Source: Streptomyces poriferorum (GTDB taxonomy: Bacteria > Actinomycetota > Actinomycetes > Streptomycetales > Streptomycetaceae). From it: a stretch of 64,000 bases of DNA. The stretch spans positions 17,949-81,948 of the forward strand of contig NZ_JAELVH010000016.1 of the NCBI RefSeq assembly GCF_019399235.1, given 5' to 3'. Each line of letters starts with the position of its first letter. Within the stretch, counting starts at the first letter, position 1. The position numbers and the translations under genes are program-made. Below the pieces are notes generated by a model that did no database searches, was not told the origin of the DNA, and saw only the letters and a program-made list of their open reading frames with translations. Shown piece after piece: positions 7,982-16,484 of the stretch.

Positions 7982-8962
7982 TCAGTCGGGGACGTGGACC
8001 AGTACCCGCCCCCGGCCTCCGGCGTCGACCCGGTCGTGGGCGTCGGCGATCATCTGCAACGGGTATCGGTCACCGACGTCGACGGTGAGCGCGCCCACCG
8101 CTGCGGCCGAGGTCAAGTCCCGGGCGGCCTGCCGCTTCGCCCCGGCCGGGAAATCGTCACTGCCCAGGAGCCGCAGGGTGACGTTGTTGAACAGCATCGG
8201 CCAGAACGGGATCCCGGTGCGGTCGGTCCGGGTGGCGTAGGCCGCCACGACCGCGCCGACCGCGGTCACCGCGTTGTCGAGATCGGCGTTGTCGGACAGG
8301 GAGACCTCGATGACGCGGTCGACGCCCTGAGGCGCGTACGAGCGGATCGCTCCGGCCGGGTCGTCGGTGTCCAGGGCGACCGCGTGAGAGACGACGGCCG
8401 GGTCGACGAGGCCCAGGTCGGCCGTGCGGCGGACCGTGGCCAGGACGGTGGCACCGGCCCAGTGGGCGAGCTGCGCGGCCATGGAACCGACGCCGCCGAG
8501 CACCCCGTGCACCAGGACCAGACTGCCGTCGACCGGCCCGTCGGCGAACACCGCCCGGTGCGCGGTGATCCCAGGGATGCCCAGCCCCGCGCCGACCTCG
8601 TCACCGACATGATCCGGAAGGCGGACGGCCAGGTCCGCCGGGACCACGGTGTACTGCGCGGCCGTCCCGAACGGACGGTAGGACTGGGCCCCGTAGACCC
8701 ACACCCGCTCCCCGACACGGCGCGCGTCGACCCCGGCGCCGGTCATGTCGATCACACCGGCCGCATCACTGTGCGGTACCACCCTTGGGTACGGCATCGA
8801 CGAGCCGAGCCAGCCGAGCCGCTTCTTGGTGTCCCCCGGGTTGACGCCCGACACCCGCACACGCACCCGCACCTCGCCGGCGCCGGGCCGCGGATCGGGC
8901 AGTTCACCGACCCGCAGGACATCCCCCGCCGCACCCTGTTCGTCGTACCACGACGCGATCAT
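7982..8962 (-). CDS. NADP-dependent quinone-reductase-type oxidoreductase (MDR family)
   Basis: The 326-residue enzyme has the MDR layout: a GroES-like N-terminal domain with GEVRVRVRVSGVNPGDTK, and a Rossmann domain with LVHGVLGGVGSMAAQLA (about residues 140-160). It lacks the Cys/His zinc ligands of alcohol dehydrogenases, so it belongs to the zeta-crystallin/quinone reductase branch. Its ATG (8962) overlaps the TGA of the upstream PadR gene as TGATG, and GGGAGG precedes it, so the two are translationally coupled. It probably detoxifies a quinone or enone sensed by the PadR protein. Confidence 0.88.
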   Translation of the reverse strand: MIASWYDEQGAAGDVLRVGELPDPRPGAGEVRVRVRVSGVNPGDTKKRLGWLGSSMPYPRVVPHSDAAGVIDMTGAGVDARRVGERVWVYGAQSYRPFGTAAQYTVVPADLAVRLPDHVGDEVGAGLGIPGITAHRAVFADGPVDGSLVLVHGVLGGVGSMAAQLAHWAGATVLATVRRTADLGLVDPAVVSHAVALDTDDPAGAIRSYAPQGVDRVIEVSLSDNADLDNAVTAVGAVVAAYATRTDRTGIPFWPMLFNNVTLRLLGSDDFPAGAKRQAARDLTSAAAVGALTVDVGDRYPLQMIADAHDRVDAGGRGRVLVHVPD

Positions 8963-9534
8963 CACGACCTCCCTGCCGGCGGCTGTTCTTCGAGTGTGGA
9001 GCGGACCACACCACTCGGCGCGTCGTCGCCCAGGACCTCCCGCAGCCAAGTCCTTTCCGCGCGGCTGGTGGCTCTGGCCGTGAGCATCATGCCCCGACGG
9101 TAGGGATCCTCGACTTCCGCCGCCCGCAACGGGCGGTCACCCGCGTAGAAGAAGCTCGCCGGCTGTTCCAGGAACTCCAGACGCCGGCGCAGGACCGCGT
9201 GCTGGTCGGCGACGGACGGCAGCCGGGAGAGGAACGCGAGAATCGTCAGGAAGCGCGTGAAATCGGTGATCTCGTGGTCGGCGGGTTCCCGCAGCCGGTC
9301 CAGCATCTCCGCGTGCCCGGCCTCGGTCAGGCTCAGTACGTAGCGGGCCGGGCCGGCACCCGGTGCGGGGCTCCGCTCCAGCAGCCCCGCCTTGGAAAGC
9401 CGGTTGATCGCCGGGTAGAGGCTGCCGTCGCTGACCGGCCGGGAGAACCCGGTGAGACGTGCGACGCGGCTCCGCAGTTCATGTCCGGGCAGGGGGCCTT
9501 CCGCCAGAAAACCCAGGATCGCTAGTTCAAGCAT
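8962..9534 (-). CDS. PadR-family transcriptional regulator
   Basis: The 190-residue protein starts MLELAILGFLAEGPLPGHEL, the PadR N-terminus, with the winged-helix parts DGSLYPAINRLSKAGLLE and RYVLSLTEAGHAE, then a C-terminal four-helix-like dimer region (about 95-175). I prefer ATG 9534; the upstream codon at 9558 lies inside the operator palindrome. It is divergent from an MFS transporter and coupled to a downstream oxidoreductase. A perfect 15-bp-arm palindrome in the shared promoter (9554-9587) is the likely binding site and would give autoregulation. Confidence 0.9.
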   Translation of the reverse strand: MLELAILGFLAEGPLPGHELRSRVARLTGFSRPVSDGSLYPAINRLSKAGLLERSPAPGAGPARYVLSLTEAGHAEMLDRLREPADHEITDFTRFLTILAFLSRLPSVADQHAVLRRRLEFLEQPASFFYAGDRPLRAAEVEDPYRRGMMLTARATSRAERTWLREVLGDDAPSGVVRSTLEEQPPAGRS

Positions 9535-9553
9535 GCCCACAGTCTCGCACGTG

Positions 9554-9587
9554 AACATCGAAACGATGCATACATCGTTTCGATGTT
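9554..9587. promoter_or_regulatory. Perfect palindromic operator, padR-type gene / MFS gene
   Basis: AACATCGAAACGATG (9554-9568) and its exact reverse complement CATCGTTTCGATGTT (9573-9587) flank CATA. The element starts 20 bases before the PadR start. Inside each arm a second dyad (ATCG..CGAT) is visible. Such long perfect dyads are typical PadR targets. Confidence 0.8.
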
Positions 9588-9672
9588 AGCTTGGATGGCC
9601 GCCTCCCCTCCCGAGGCTCCGCCGCCCCCCTTCCCGGGAACCGGCCCTTCACCTTTCGAGAGAAGACCCCGC

Positions 9673-11004
9673 ATGTCCCCCGTCTCCGGAATCCTCACGA
9701 CCCCGCCGGCCGGCACACCCGTAGGCGTGGCGCCGCTGCCACGGTCATCGATGGCCGTTGCGGCCTTCTCGACCGTGGTCGAGTGGTACGACTTCACGCT
9801 CTACCTGTTCATGACCGCCGTGATGTCCCGGGTCTTCTTCGGGACGGGCCCCTCCTCCGTTATCACCACGCTCGCCGTGTTCGCGCTGGCCTACGTGATG
9901 CGGCCGCTCGGCGCCCTGGCCTTCGCCCACCTGGGCGACCGCTTCGGACGGCGCCGGGTCCTGCTCGCCTCGATGACCTGGATGACCGCGGCGATGACGG
10001 CCACTGCCGCCCTGCCCACCCGCGACCAGATCGGCCCGGCGGCCGGAGCACTGCTGCTGCTCCTGCGCTGCGTGATGGGCTTCTCCGTGGGCGGCGAATA
10101 CGCAGGCGTCATGACCTACCTGGTGGAAGGAGCACCGCCCGCCCACCGCGGCCTGGTGGGCTCCCTTGCCTCCGCCGCGAGCGAGATCGGCGCCCTGCTC
10201 GCCGTCGGCGCGGCCGCCGTCACCACAGCGTCGATGAGCCGGCCCGCGCTCGACACCTGGGGCTGGCGCATCCCGTTCCTCCTCGGCGCACTGCTCGCCG
10301 CCGGCACCCTGGCCGCACGCGCGACGATGCGCGAGTCCCCTGCCTTCGAACAACTACGACAGACCGGCTCCGCATCCCCCAGCCCGCTGCGCCGGACCCT
10401 GCGGCACCACCGCCCGGCCCTCTACCGGACGTTCACCATCTCCGCCCTGGGCTCCATCACGTACTACGTCGGCATTACCTACGTCCCGACCTACCTCTCC
10501 ACGACCGGTGGTTTCAGTGAAGGAGACGCCCTGTGGCTGTCGACCATCGCCTCGGCCGCGGTCATCACCATCACGCCCCTGGCCGGCATGCTGGCCGACC
10601 GCGTCGGACGACGCCCCGCTCTCCTGCTTTTCGGCGGCCTCGCCCTCACCCTGCCGGTCGCGATGTTCGCCCTCATGGACGACGCCCACCACGCCCGGGC
10701 CCTGACCGGTGCCGTCGTCCTCGCTCTCGTCGCGGGAGGAGTGAGCGCTGTCGGCGCTTCCGCCACACCCGAACAGTTCCCGGTGACCGGACGGCTCAGC
10801 GGACTGGCAGTGGGCACCGTGGCCACCACCGTCTTCGGAGGGCTCACCCCCCACCTGTCACAGACCCTGATAGACGCCACCGGCTGGAGTCTGGTACCCG
10901 GAGCCATGGTTACCCTCGTCGCACTCACCGCCCTCCCCGTCCTGTGGTACCTCCCCGAGACAGCACCCCACCAGCAAACCGAGCGGGCACTACACCACCC
11001 CTGA
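9673..11004 (+). CDS. MFS transporter, metabolite:proton symporter type
   Basis: The 443-residue protein has 12 predicted membrane helices. It carries FSTVVEWYDFTLYLF in helix 1, the loop 2-3 signature HLGDRFGRRRVLL, and GGEYAGVMTYLVEGAPPAHR. These mark the metabolite:H+ symporter family (ProP/ShiA/KgtP-like). Start at ATG 9673 follows GAGAGAAG; an earlier ATG at 9583 is inside the operator and adds a Pro-rich leader. Divergent from the padR-type gene, so probably repressed by it. The substrate (an organic acid or betaine in the family) is unknown. Confidence 0.88.
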   Translation: MSPVSGILTTPPAGTPVGVAPLPRSSMAVAAFSTVVEWYDFTLYLFMTAVMSRVFFGTGPSSVITTLAVFALAYVMRPLGALAFAHLGDRFGRRRVLLASMTWMTAAMTATAALPTRDQIGPAAGALLLLLRCVMGFSVGGEYAGVMTYLVEGAPPAHRGLVGSLASAASEIGALLAVGAAAVTTASMSRPALDTWGWRIPFLLGALLAAGTLAARATMRESPAFEQLRQTGSASPSPLRRTLRHHRPALYRTFTISALGSITYYVGITYVPTYLSTTGGFSEGDALWLSTIASAAVITITPLAGMLADRVGRRPALLLFGGLALTLPVAMFALMDDAHHARALTGAVVLALVAGGVSAVGASATPEQFPVTGRLSGLAVGTVATTVFGGLTPHLSQTLIDATGWSLVPGAMVTLVALTALPVLWYLPETAPHQQTERALHHP

Positions 11005-11534
11005 CGCCTCCCCCTCAACTCGTCACGAAGGCCCGGAAACTACCACGGACGATCACGCTGATCATCTGGGCTTCGGGCCGACGGCACTTACCGCGGGAAC
11101 CTGGCGAACGCGCCAGGCGATGCCGAACGCATGGCGCCGTGCCTGTCTCAACGATGCCGCTACACGTCACTCAATCCAGTCCACACAGGTCAGCGGCTCC
11201 TGGACGAATAGGGCCTGTCTCCCTGATGAGTTGAGTGGGCCGGGCGGGTAGGTCCGGCGGACGGCTCCGTCTGCCGGTGGCCCGCACGGAAAGACGTCCT
11301 GCTGAGGCTGAACCCGTGGCCCCAGGGTTTTCCCACGTTCGGGTGGCAGCGCCCACGCAAAACGCTCGACTGGGAAACCCCAGCCGAGCGCCTCGCTAAG
11401 CTACTTGACCTGGCCAGTTGACCAGCAGTGTTGCAACGACCCCTCGAATTCGCCCACCGGGGTGGGGCCTTCCCGTGGCCGCCGCACTGTCACTGGACCG
11501 GTACAGCCGAAAGATCTGCACTGCTACAGGATTT
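11005..11534. other. Gap with IS30-type tail; rest unassigned
   Basis: Apart from the IS30-family tail at 11341-11421, this 530-base stretch has no frame with coding bias. GGGCCTGTCTC at 11213 looks like insertion-sequence ends common in Streptomyces, but I could not find a partner. Confidence 0.4.
11341..11421 (+). pseudogene. Carboxy-terminal scrap of an IS30-family transposase
   Basis: In the plus frame ending at TGA 11419-11421, RPRKTLDWETPAERLAKLL is followed by DLAS. This is the characteristic end of IS30 transposases (R-P-R-K-T-L-x-W-x-T-P-A-E). Nothing upstream continues the enzyme. Confidence 0.7.
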
Positions 11535-14183
11535 TCATGGCTGGGCTCGCGTCGTAACGAACGAAGAGTGCTGATCAGTCGCCGGACTCACGGGCTCCAG
11601 TTTGATGCTGAAGTGTCGGAGGATCGGGGACTGGCCCGTAACCCGGTAGCCACGGACCGATTCAGGATTCTTCGCGATATCTGCCAGGGTGGCGGCAACG
11701 TGGTCGTAGTGGCTGCGGGTGTAGACCCGTCGGGGGAGAGCCAGCCGTACAAGTTCGTAGGGCGCCGTCTTGACAGGGTTGCCGTGCTCGTCCTCTTCAC
11801 CGAGGTACAGCGACCCCAGCTCCGCCGAGCGGATGCCTCCGCGCAGGTAGAGCTCGCAGACGAGTGCGGTGCCGGGGTACTGGTGCGGGGGGATGTGGGG
11901 CAGGAGGCGCCCGGCGTTGACGTAGAGGGCGTGCAGACCGGCGGGTTCCACGATGTCGACGCCGGCCTCGCGGATACGTGCGGCGAGATAGGCGGCTATG
12001 TCGGCACGCTCGGCGAGGTAGGCCGGCTCGGTCACTTCGAGGAGGCCGCGGGCCATCATGTCGAGGTCACGTCCGGACAGACCGCCGTAGGTGGTGAATC
12101 CTTCGGTGGCGATGAGCAGACCCCCGCACCGCTCGGCGAGTTCGGCGTCCTTCAGGCCGATGAAGCCGCCGATGTGGACGATCCCGTCCTTCTTCGCGCT
12201 CATGACGCAGCCGTCGGCGAGGCGGAAGGCTTCCTCGGCGACCTGGCGCGGGGTGCGGTCGGCGTAGCCGGGTTCGCGCTGGGTCACCAGCCAGGCGTTC
12301 TCCGCGAACCGGGCCGCGTCGAGGATCATCGGCACGTTGTGACGGCGGCACAGTTCGGCGGTGCGGTGCAGGTTGTCCATGCTGACCGGCTGGCCCCCGC
12401 CACCGTTGTTGGTGATGGTCATCAGCACGGCCCCAACGGGCGTCCGGTCCGCATTCTCCAGGGCCTGTTCGAGGGCGATCAGGTCGATGTTGCCCTTGAA
12501 CGGAAAGTCGCTGTCGAGGTCCTTCGCCTCGGCGCAGGGCAGGTCGTACGCCGTGCAGCCAGTCAGTTCGACGTTGGCGCGGGTGGTGTCGAAGTGCGTG
12601 TTGGACAGCACACTCGTGCCAGGCCGCAACAGCGAGGAGAAGAGGATGCGCTCGGCCGCGCGGCCTTGGTGGGCCGGCAGGATGTGGGGGTAGCCGGTGA
12701 GCTCGGAGACGACCTCGTGCCACCGGTAGAAGGAGCGGCTGCCGGCGTACGACTCGTCGCCCTGCATTCCTGCGGCGAGCTGGTCTGCGGAGATGGCACC
12801 GGTCCCGGAGTCGCTCAACAGGTCGATGGTGACTTCGTCGGCCCGCAGATCGAAGGGGTTGTAGGCGACCCGCTTCAGCGCGGCCTCGCGCTCCTCCCGG
12901 GTGGTGAAAGCAAGAGGTTCTACGACCTTGATGCGGTAGGGCTCCACGTGACTTCCTTCTGTGCGGTGTGCGGTGTGCGGGCTGACGTGGCCGACGGCCT
13001 GGTGCCCGAGGTCCAGGACGCTCCGGGTGAGTTGCGCAGGCATCCAGGTGCCCCGCGGGTACTGCTCCTGCGGCGGCCGGACGCGGTGGGCCTCGGAACT
13101 CAGGTAGGCGGTGAGCCGGGGCGGCCGGTTGCGCTCGTACACCAGGGCCAGGTAGGCGATCAGCCCCACGCCGTCGGCGAGGTTTCGCTGTGTAAGCGCT
13201 CCCAGACTTCGGTTCAGGACGGTGGGGTCCATGCCGGCCCGGGTCAGCAGGGCTGTGGCGCGGGCGAGGGCCTCTTCGTCATCGCGCACGTAGTCGCGAA
13301 CGGGAATGTGGAGCGTGAAGCCGCTCGGGTTGCTGTCGCCTTCGGTGAAGGAGTGGCAGGTGAGCACCGGCCGCCGCACCAGTCGCAGGGTGTCGTTTCC
13401 GCCGCGCTCGGACGGCGCGAGGGAGCCCGCGGCCGCGTGGAAGAAGTAGCGGATGTCGGCCGCTGCGGCTCCGGAGGCACGGCTGAGCGCGCAGGCGTCA
13501 TCGGCTGACATCCGCGGGTGTCTCACGTAGACCTTGACGCGGGGGGACGTCCAGGCGCCCAGGTCCAGAGCGAGGAACGGGTAGCCGGCCGCCGGGGGCA
13601 GTTGCTCGAAGGCCTGGCCGTAGCCGAGCCGCCGCAGAGCCTCCTGCACGGTGCGGGCCGCGCCTTCCGGGCCGGAGGCGGAGGGGTTCAGGTAGACCTT
13701 GACCCCTGGGACCCCTCCGGCGCGCAGATCGAGCGCGTACCACAGGGCCAGGGGGCCCTGGGCTGCAGCGGGGAAGAACAGGTCGGCGAGGGCGTCGAGT
13801 CGGTCGGTGGCGAAGCCCCAGCGGGCGCCCATCGCGCGGATGACCGCAAGCCCGGCGCGGCCGCTGTCAGCCATGTCGCTGTGGACCCACCCGGGCTCCA
13901 CGAGCACTCGCAGGGCCGGGGCGGCGTCCGGAGAGCTGGCGAGGGAGAACTCGACGGGGCTGTGGTCATCGGAGAGGAAGGTGGGCGAGGCCGGCGGCAG
14001 GGACAGCGGCCGGTGGGCGGCGCCTGCGAGGGAGGCGATCAGGACCTGACCGTACAGCTCGGTGTCCGCCTCGCTCAGGCCCACCGTGGCGCCCAGGCGC
14101 CGCAGTTGACCGAGTACGTGGTCGCCGAGCGTCGTCTCACCGGGGCTGGTTGCCGGTATGCCGGGGCCCGGGCGGGAGGTCAT
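11535..14183 (-). CDS. Indole prenyltransferase-tryptophanase, one open reading frame (or two genes joined in frame)
   Basis: From ATG 14183 (GAGG 7 bases upstream) 882 codons run without a stop. Residues 1-412 resemble bacterial DMATS-type aromatic prenyltransferases: repeated beta-hairpins such as ALRVLVEPGWVHSDMADSG, GVKVYLNP and PRVKVYVRHPRM. Residues 413-882 are a full-length tryptophanase beginning VEPYRIKVVEPLAF, with SDSGTGAIS, NTHFDTTRAN and the PLP lysine site SAKKDGIVHIGG (Lys253 of that part). Known two-gene systems (Streptomyces iptA/iptB) prenylate L-tryptophan with DMAPP and cleave it to prenylindole, pyruvate and ammonia. An internal GTG at 12947 with AGAAGGAAG before it could start a separate 470-residue tryptophanase. 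The linker (about 390-412) is polar and His-rich. No prenylindole monooxygenase follows; an IS30 scrap does. Confidence 0.85.
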   Translation of the reverse strand: MTSRPGPGIPATSPGETTLGDHVLGQLRRLGATVGLSEADTELYGQVLIASLAGAAHRPLSLPPASPTFLSDDHSPVEFSLASSPDAAPALRVLVEPGWVHSDMADSGRAGLAVIRAMGARWGFATDRLDALADLFFPAAAQGPLALWYALDLRAGGVPGVKVYLNPSASGPEGAARTVQEALRRLGYGQAFEQLPPAAGYPFLALDLGAWTSPRVKVYVRHPRMSADDACALSRASGAAAADIRYFFHAAAGSLAPSERGGNDTLRLVRRPVLTCHSFTEGDSNPSGFTLHIPVRDYVRDDEEALARATALLTRAGMDPTVLNRSLGALTQRNLADGVGLIAYLALVYERNRPPRLTAYLSSEAHRVRPPQEQYPRGTWMPAQLTRSVLDLGHQAVGHVSPHTAHRTEGSHVEPYRIKVVEPLAFTTREEREAALKRVAYNPFDLRADEVTIDLLSDSGTGAISADQLAAGMQGDESYAGSRSFYRWHEVVSELTGYPHILPAHQGRAAERILFSSLLRPGTSVLSNTHFDTTRANVELTGCTAYDLPCAEAKDLDSDFPFKGNIDLIALEQALENADRTPVGAVLMTITNNGGGGQPVSMDNLHRTAELCRRHNVPMILDAARFAENAWLVTQREPGYADRTPRQVAEEAFRLADGCVMSAKKDGIVHIGGFIGLKDAELAERCGGLLIATEGFTTYGGLSGRDLDMMARGLLEVTEPAYLAERADIAAYLAARIREAGVDIVEPAGLHALYVNAGRLLPHIPPHQYPGTALVCELYLRGGIRSAELGSLYLGEEDEHGNPVKTAPYELVRLALPRRVYTRSHYDHVAATLADIAKNPESVRGYRVTGQSPILRHFSIKLEPVSPATDQHSSFVTTRAQP
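12945..12964 (-). promoter_or_regulatory. Internal ribosome-binding site and GTG start for the tryptophanase part
   Basis: AGAAGGAAGTCAC directly precedes GTG 12947-12945, giving a good Shine-Dalgarno spacing of about 5 bases. The GTG falls exactly where free-standing tryptophanases begin. The frame is the same as that of the prenyltransferase, so both a fusion and an independently started enzyme are possible. Confidence 0.55.
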
Positions 14184-14535
14184 CGTATGCCTCGCACGTC
14201 GTGGCGCGTAACGCGTCTGGACGGTACGGGAGTACGGGGACGCGCTCCGCCGACAAGGGAGGAGACGAGGGCCGATCCGCTGCCGGGAGCAGCGGGTATT
14301 CGGTCCTGCGGCTGGTCGGGGTCGCCGCCCCCGCACAGGTTCCGTCTGCTGGGGGTGGTGCGCCGTGGGCCCGGTCGGGCGCTCGCGGATGGTGGCGCGG
14401 AGATGCTTGCGAGGTCCACTGCCTCTCCTTCATCTTGTGTCACTCCAGACACTCCGCGCCGTCCTACCCAGGAAGTTGATCTTTCATGCAGGCTACGTCA
14501 ACTGCCTGTGTCACATGCATCACAGGGGGTGTGGG
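14184..14535. other. Promoter space of the prenyltransferase-tryptophanase gene
   Basis: This 352-base gap separates the P450 stop from the prenyltransferase start. Just after the P450 stop lies CCTGTG-(10)-CACAGG (14505-14526), a short inverted repeat that may be an operator or weak hairpin. No gene is evident. Confidence 0.35.
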
Positions 14536-15882
14536 CTACTGGCCCGTCAGCCACTTCATGAAGCCGCTCCAGCGCCCCGCTTTGCCGTTGGGCTGCGGCG
14601 CCGCCGGCGCGGGTGCGGCCGCGACGGGGGGTGCCTGGTAGCGGGGCACGGCCGTCGGCTGCGGAGCGGCCGCGGCGCGCGGGGTGACTGCGCTGAACCG
14701 GACGGGCAGGGAGGCCAGGGCCCGGTTGAAGGGGCCGGGCCGCCAGGCGAGGCTGTCCGCGGGGACGGCGAGTTCAACGTCGGGCAGGGCGTTGAACAGC
14801 GTCTCCAGGCCCGTCAGGGCGATCAGCCTGGCCGGCTCCTTCGACGGGCAGGCGTGCGGGCCCGCGCTCCAGGCGAGGTGACCGCGGGTGTCGGCACCGC
14901 GGTCCGCGAGCGCCGTGTTGGCGGCGCCGAAGGACACCAGCACCAGGTCACCGGCGCGCACCTTGTCGCCGGCCACGTCCGCGTCGACCACCGGGTAATG
15001 GGGCGCATAGTTGGACATCGGCGCATTGCGCCACAGAGTGTCGTCCACAGCCTTGTCGAACTGTCCCAGGCGCGCGAACTCCTCGTTGGTCAGCATCGTG
15101 TAGAAGGCGTTGCCGATCAGGTTGCCCTCCGGCTCGCCGCCCGCACCGAGGAGCAGCACCAGCGTGTGCGCCAGTTCCTCGTCGTTCAGCTGCGCCGGAT
15201 GCTGCATCAGGTAGGACGTGATGTCCTCCCCGGGCTGGGCGCGCTTGAGCGCCACCAGCTCGCTGACCGCTCCGAGCAGGACCTGGCTGGCCGCCTCGGC
15301 GTTGGCTCCGTCGAACATGCCGGAGATGCCGAACAGCACCCGGTCACCGATCTCTGCCGGGCAGCCGAACAGCTCGTTGAACACGTACAGCGGGAGCTGC
15401 TGGGCGTAGTCGCGGAGCAGGTCGGCGCTGCCGCGGGCGCTGAACTGGTTGATCAAGAACTGGGCCGCCTGGCTGACGATCCGGCTCAGCCGCTTGTTGC
15501 TGACGCGGGCGAAGGAGTCGGTGATGGCCTGCCGCAGCCGCACATGCTCGGCGCCGTCGGTGAACATCGCGTTCGGCCGGTAGGCCAGCAGCGGCAGGAC
15601 CGGGCTGTCGGGGCGGACGCAGCCCTCAGCCAGTGCACGCCAGCGGCGTGAGTCCTTGCGAAAGGTCGTCGAATCCTGCAGCAGTTCCAGAGCCGCGTTG
15701 TAATCGGTCACCAGCGTCGCCTCCACGCCGGGGGCGATGGTGACCGGAGCAGTGGGGCCGAGCTCGCGCATGTAGCGGTAGTACGCGTGCGGATTGGCAG
15801 CGAACTCCGCGCTGTCCAGGGGTATGCGCTGCCCGCTGCCGTGTGCGGGGCAGCCGGGCGGAGGTACAGAGGGGGTTGTCAT
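14536..15882 (-). CDS. cvnE: Conservon cytochrome P450 (CvnE type) with unusual signature motifs
   Basis: The 448-residue protein is a class I bacterial P450 by overall layout, with a heme loop WSAGPHACPSKEPAR (Cys345). It ends with a Pro/Ala-rich extension of about 70 residues and a basic-hydrophobic tail GRWSGFMKWLTGQ that could touch membrane. Three signatures are off-consensus: Trp replaces the heme-loop Phe, Pro follows the Cys instead of Gly, and the I-helix reads GAGGEPEGN without the usual Thr. The ExxR region reads DDTLWR, with the acids four and five residues before Arg285. ATG 15882 overlaps the cvnD stop (ATGA). In conservons the P450 is the last member; its substrate is unknown. 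Confidence 0.85.
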   Translation of the reverse strand: MTTPSVPPPGCPAHGSGQRIPLDSAEFAANPHAYYRYMRELGPTAPVTIAPGVEATLVTDYNAALELLQDSTTFRKDSRRWRALAEGCVRPDSPVLPLLAYRPNAMFTDGAEHVRLRQAITDSFARVSNKRLSRIVSQAAQFLINQFSARGSADLLRDYAQQLPLYVFNELFGCPAEIGDRVLFGISGMFDGANAEAASQVLLGAVSELVALKRAQPGEDITSYLMQHPAQLNDEELAHTLVLLLGAGGEPEGNLIGNAFYTMLTNEEFARLGQFDKAVDDTLWRNAPMSNYAPHYPVVDADVAGDKVRAGDLVLVSFGAANTALADRGADTRGHLAWSAGPHACPSKEPARLIALTGLETLFNALPDVELAVPADSLAWRPGPFNRALASLPVRFSAVTPRAAAAPQPTAVPRYQAPPVAAAPAPAAPQPNGKAGRWSGFMKWLTGQ

Positions 15883-16484
15883 GTGTGCTCCAGGTCGGCG
15901 CGCTCGTGCAGATAGCGGACCAAGGTGATCAGGGCGTCGACGGACGACTTCTCGTCGCGTGCGTCGATGGTGACGACGGGGGTGTCGGGCAGCAGGTCGA
16001 GTGCCTCCCGGACTTCCTCCGGGGTGTGGACCGTACTGCCGTCGAAGTGATTGATGGCCACGGCGAAATCGAGGCCGTAGCTCTCGACCAGATCCATGAC
16101 GTCGAAGGAGTCGGCGAGGCGCTCGGGGTCCACCAGGACCAGGGCGCCCAGCGCTCCGCGGGCCGTGTCGTCCCACAGACTCACGAAGCGCTGCTGTCCG
16201 GGGGAGCCGAACAGATACAGAACGATGCGCTCGCTCAGCGTCAGCCGGCCGAAGTCCAGGGCGACGGTGGTGGTGGTCTTCCCCTGAACCCCTTTGAGGT
16301 CGTCGACGCGCTCCGAGAGCGTTGTCATCCGCTCCTCGGTGGACAACGGCGTGATCTCGGAGAGTGAGCTGATCAGGGTGGTCTTGCCGACGGCGAAGTG
16401 TCCGACGACCAGGATTTTCACTGCAGTCTGCTGTGCGCCGCTGGGCACGTAGGCATCCTCAGACAGAGAGAGCCTTGAGGCCAT
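15879..16484 (-). CDS. cvnD: Conservon small GTP-binding protein
   Basis: The 201-residue protein is a Ras-like ATP/GTP-binding protein of the CvnD family. It has the P-loop GHFAVGKTT (residues 28-36), a switch Thr region GKTTTTVALDFGR, LFGSPGQQRF (the DxxG-type box) and NHFDG in the N-K-x-D position. In S. coelicolor conservons CvnD acts with CvnA, B and C as a membrane-associated complex resembling eukaryotic G-protein-coupled signalling. The ATG overlaps the end of cvnC by 26 bases. Confidence 0.93.
   Translation of the reverse strand: MASRLSLSEDAYVPSGAQQTAVKILVVGHFAVGKTTLISSLSEITPLSTEERMTTLSERVDDLKGVQGKTTTTVALDFGRLTLSERIVLYLFGSPGQQRFVSLWDDTARGALGALVLVDPERLADSFDVMDLVESYGLDFAVAINHFDGSTVHTPEEVREALDLLPDTPVVTIDARDEKSSVDALITLVRYLHERADLEHT

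Noticed and set aside
11213..11300. Possible IS5-type end (GGGCCTGTCTC)
   Set aside because: No matching inverted end or transposase piece could be found nearby.
11418..13508. A 696-codon plus-strand open frame opposite the tryptophanase
   Set aside because: It is the mirror of a strong minus-strand gene in high-GC DNA. It has Val/Gly/Gln-rich composition and no domain.
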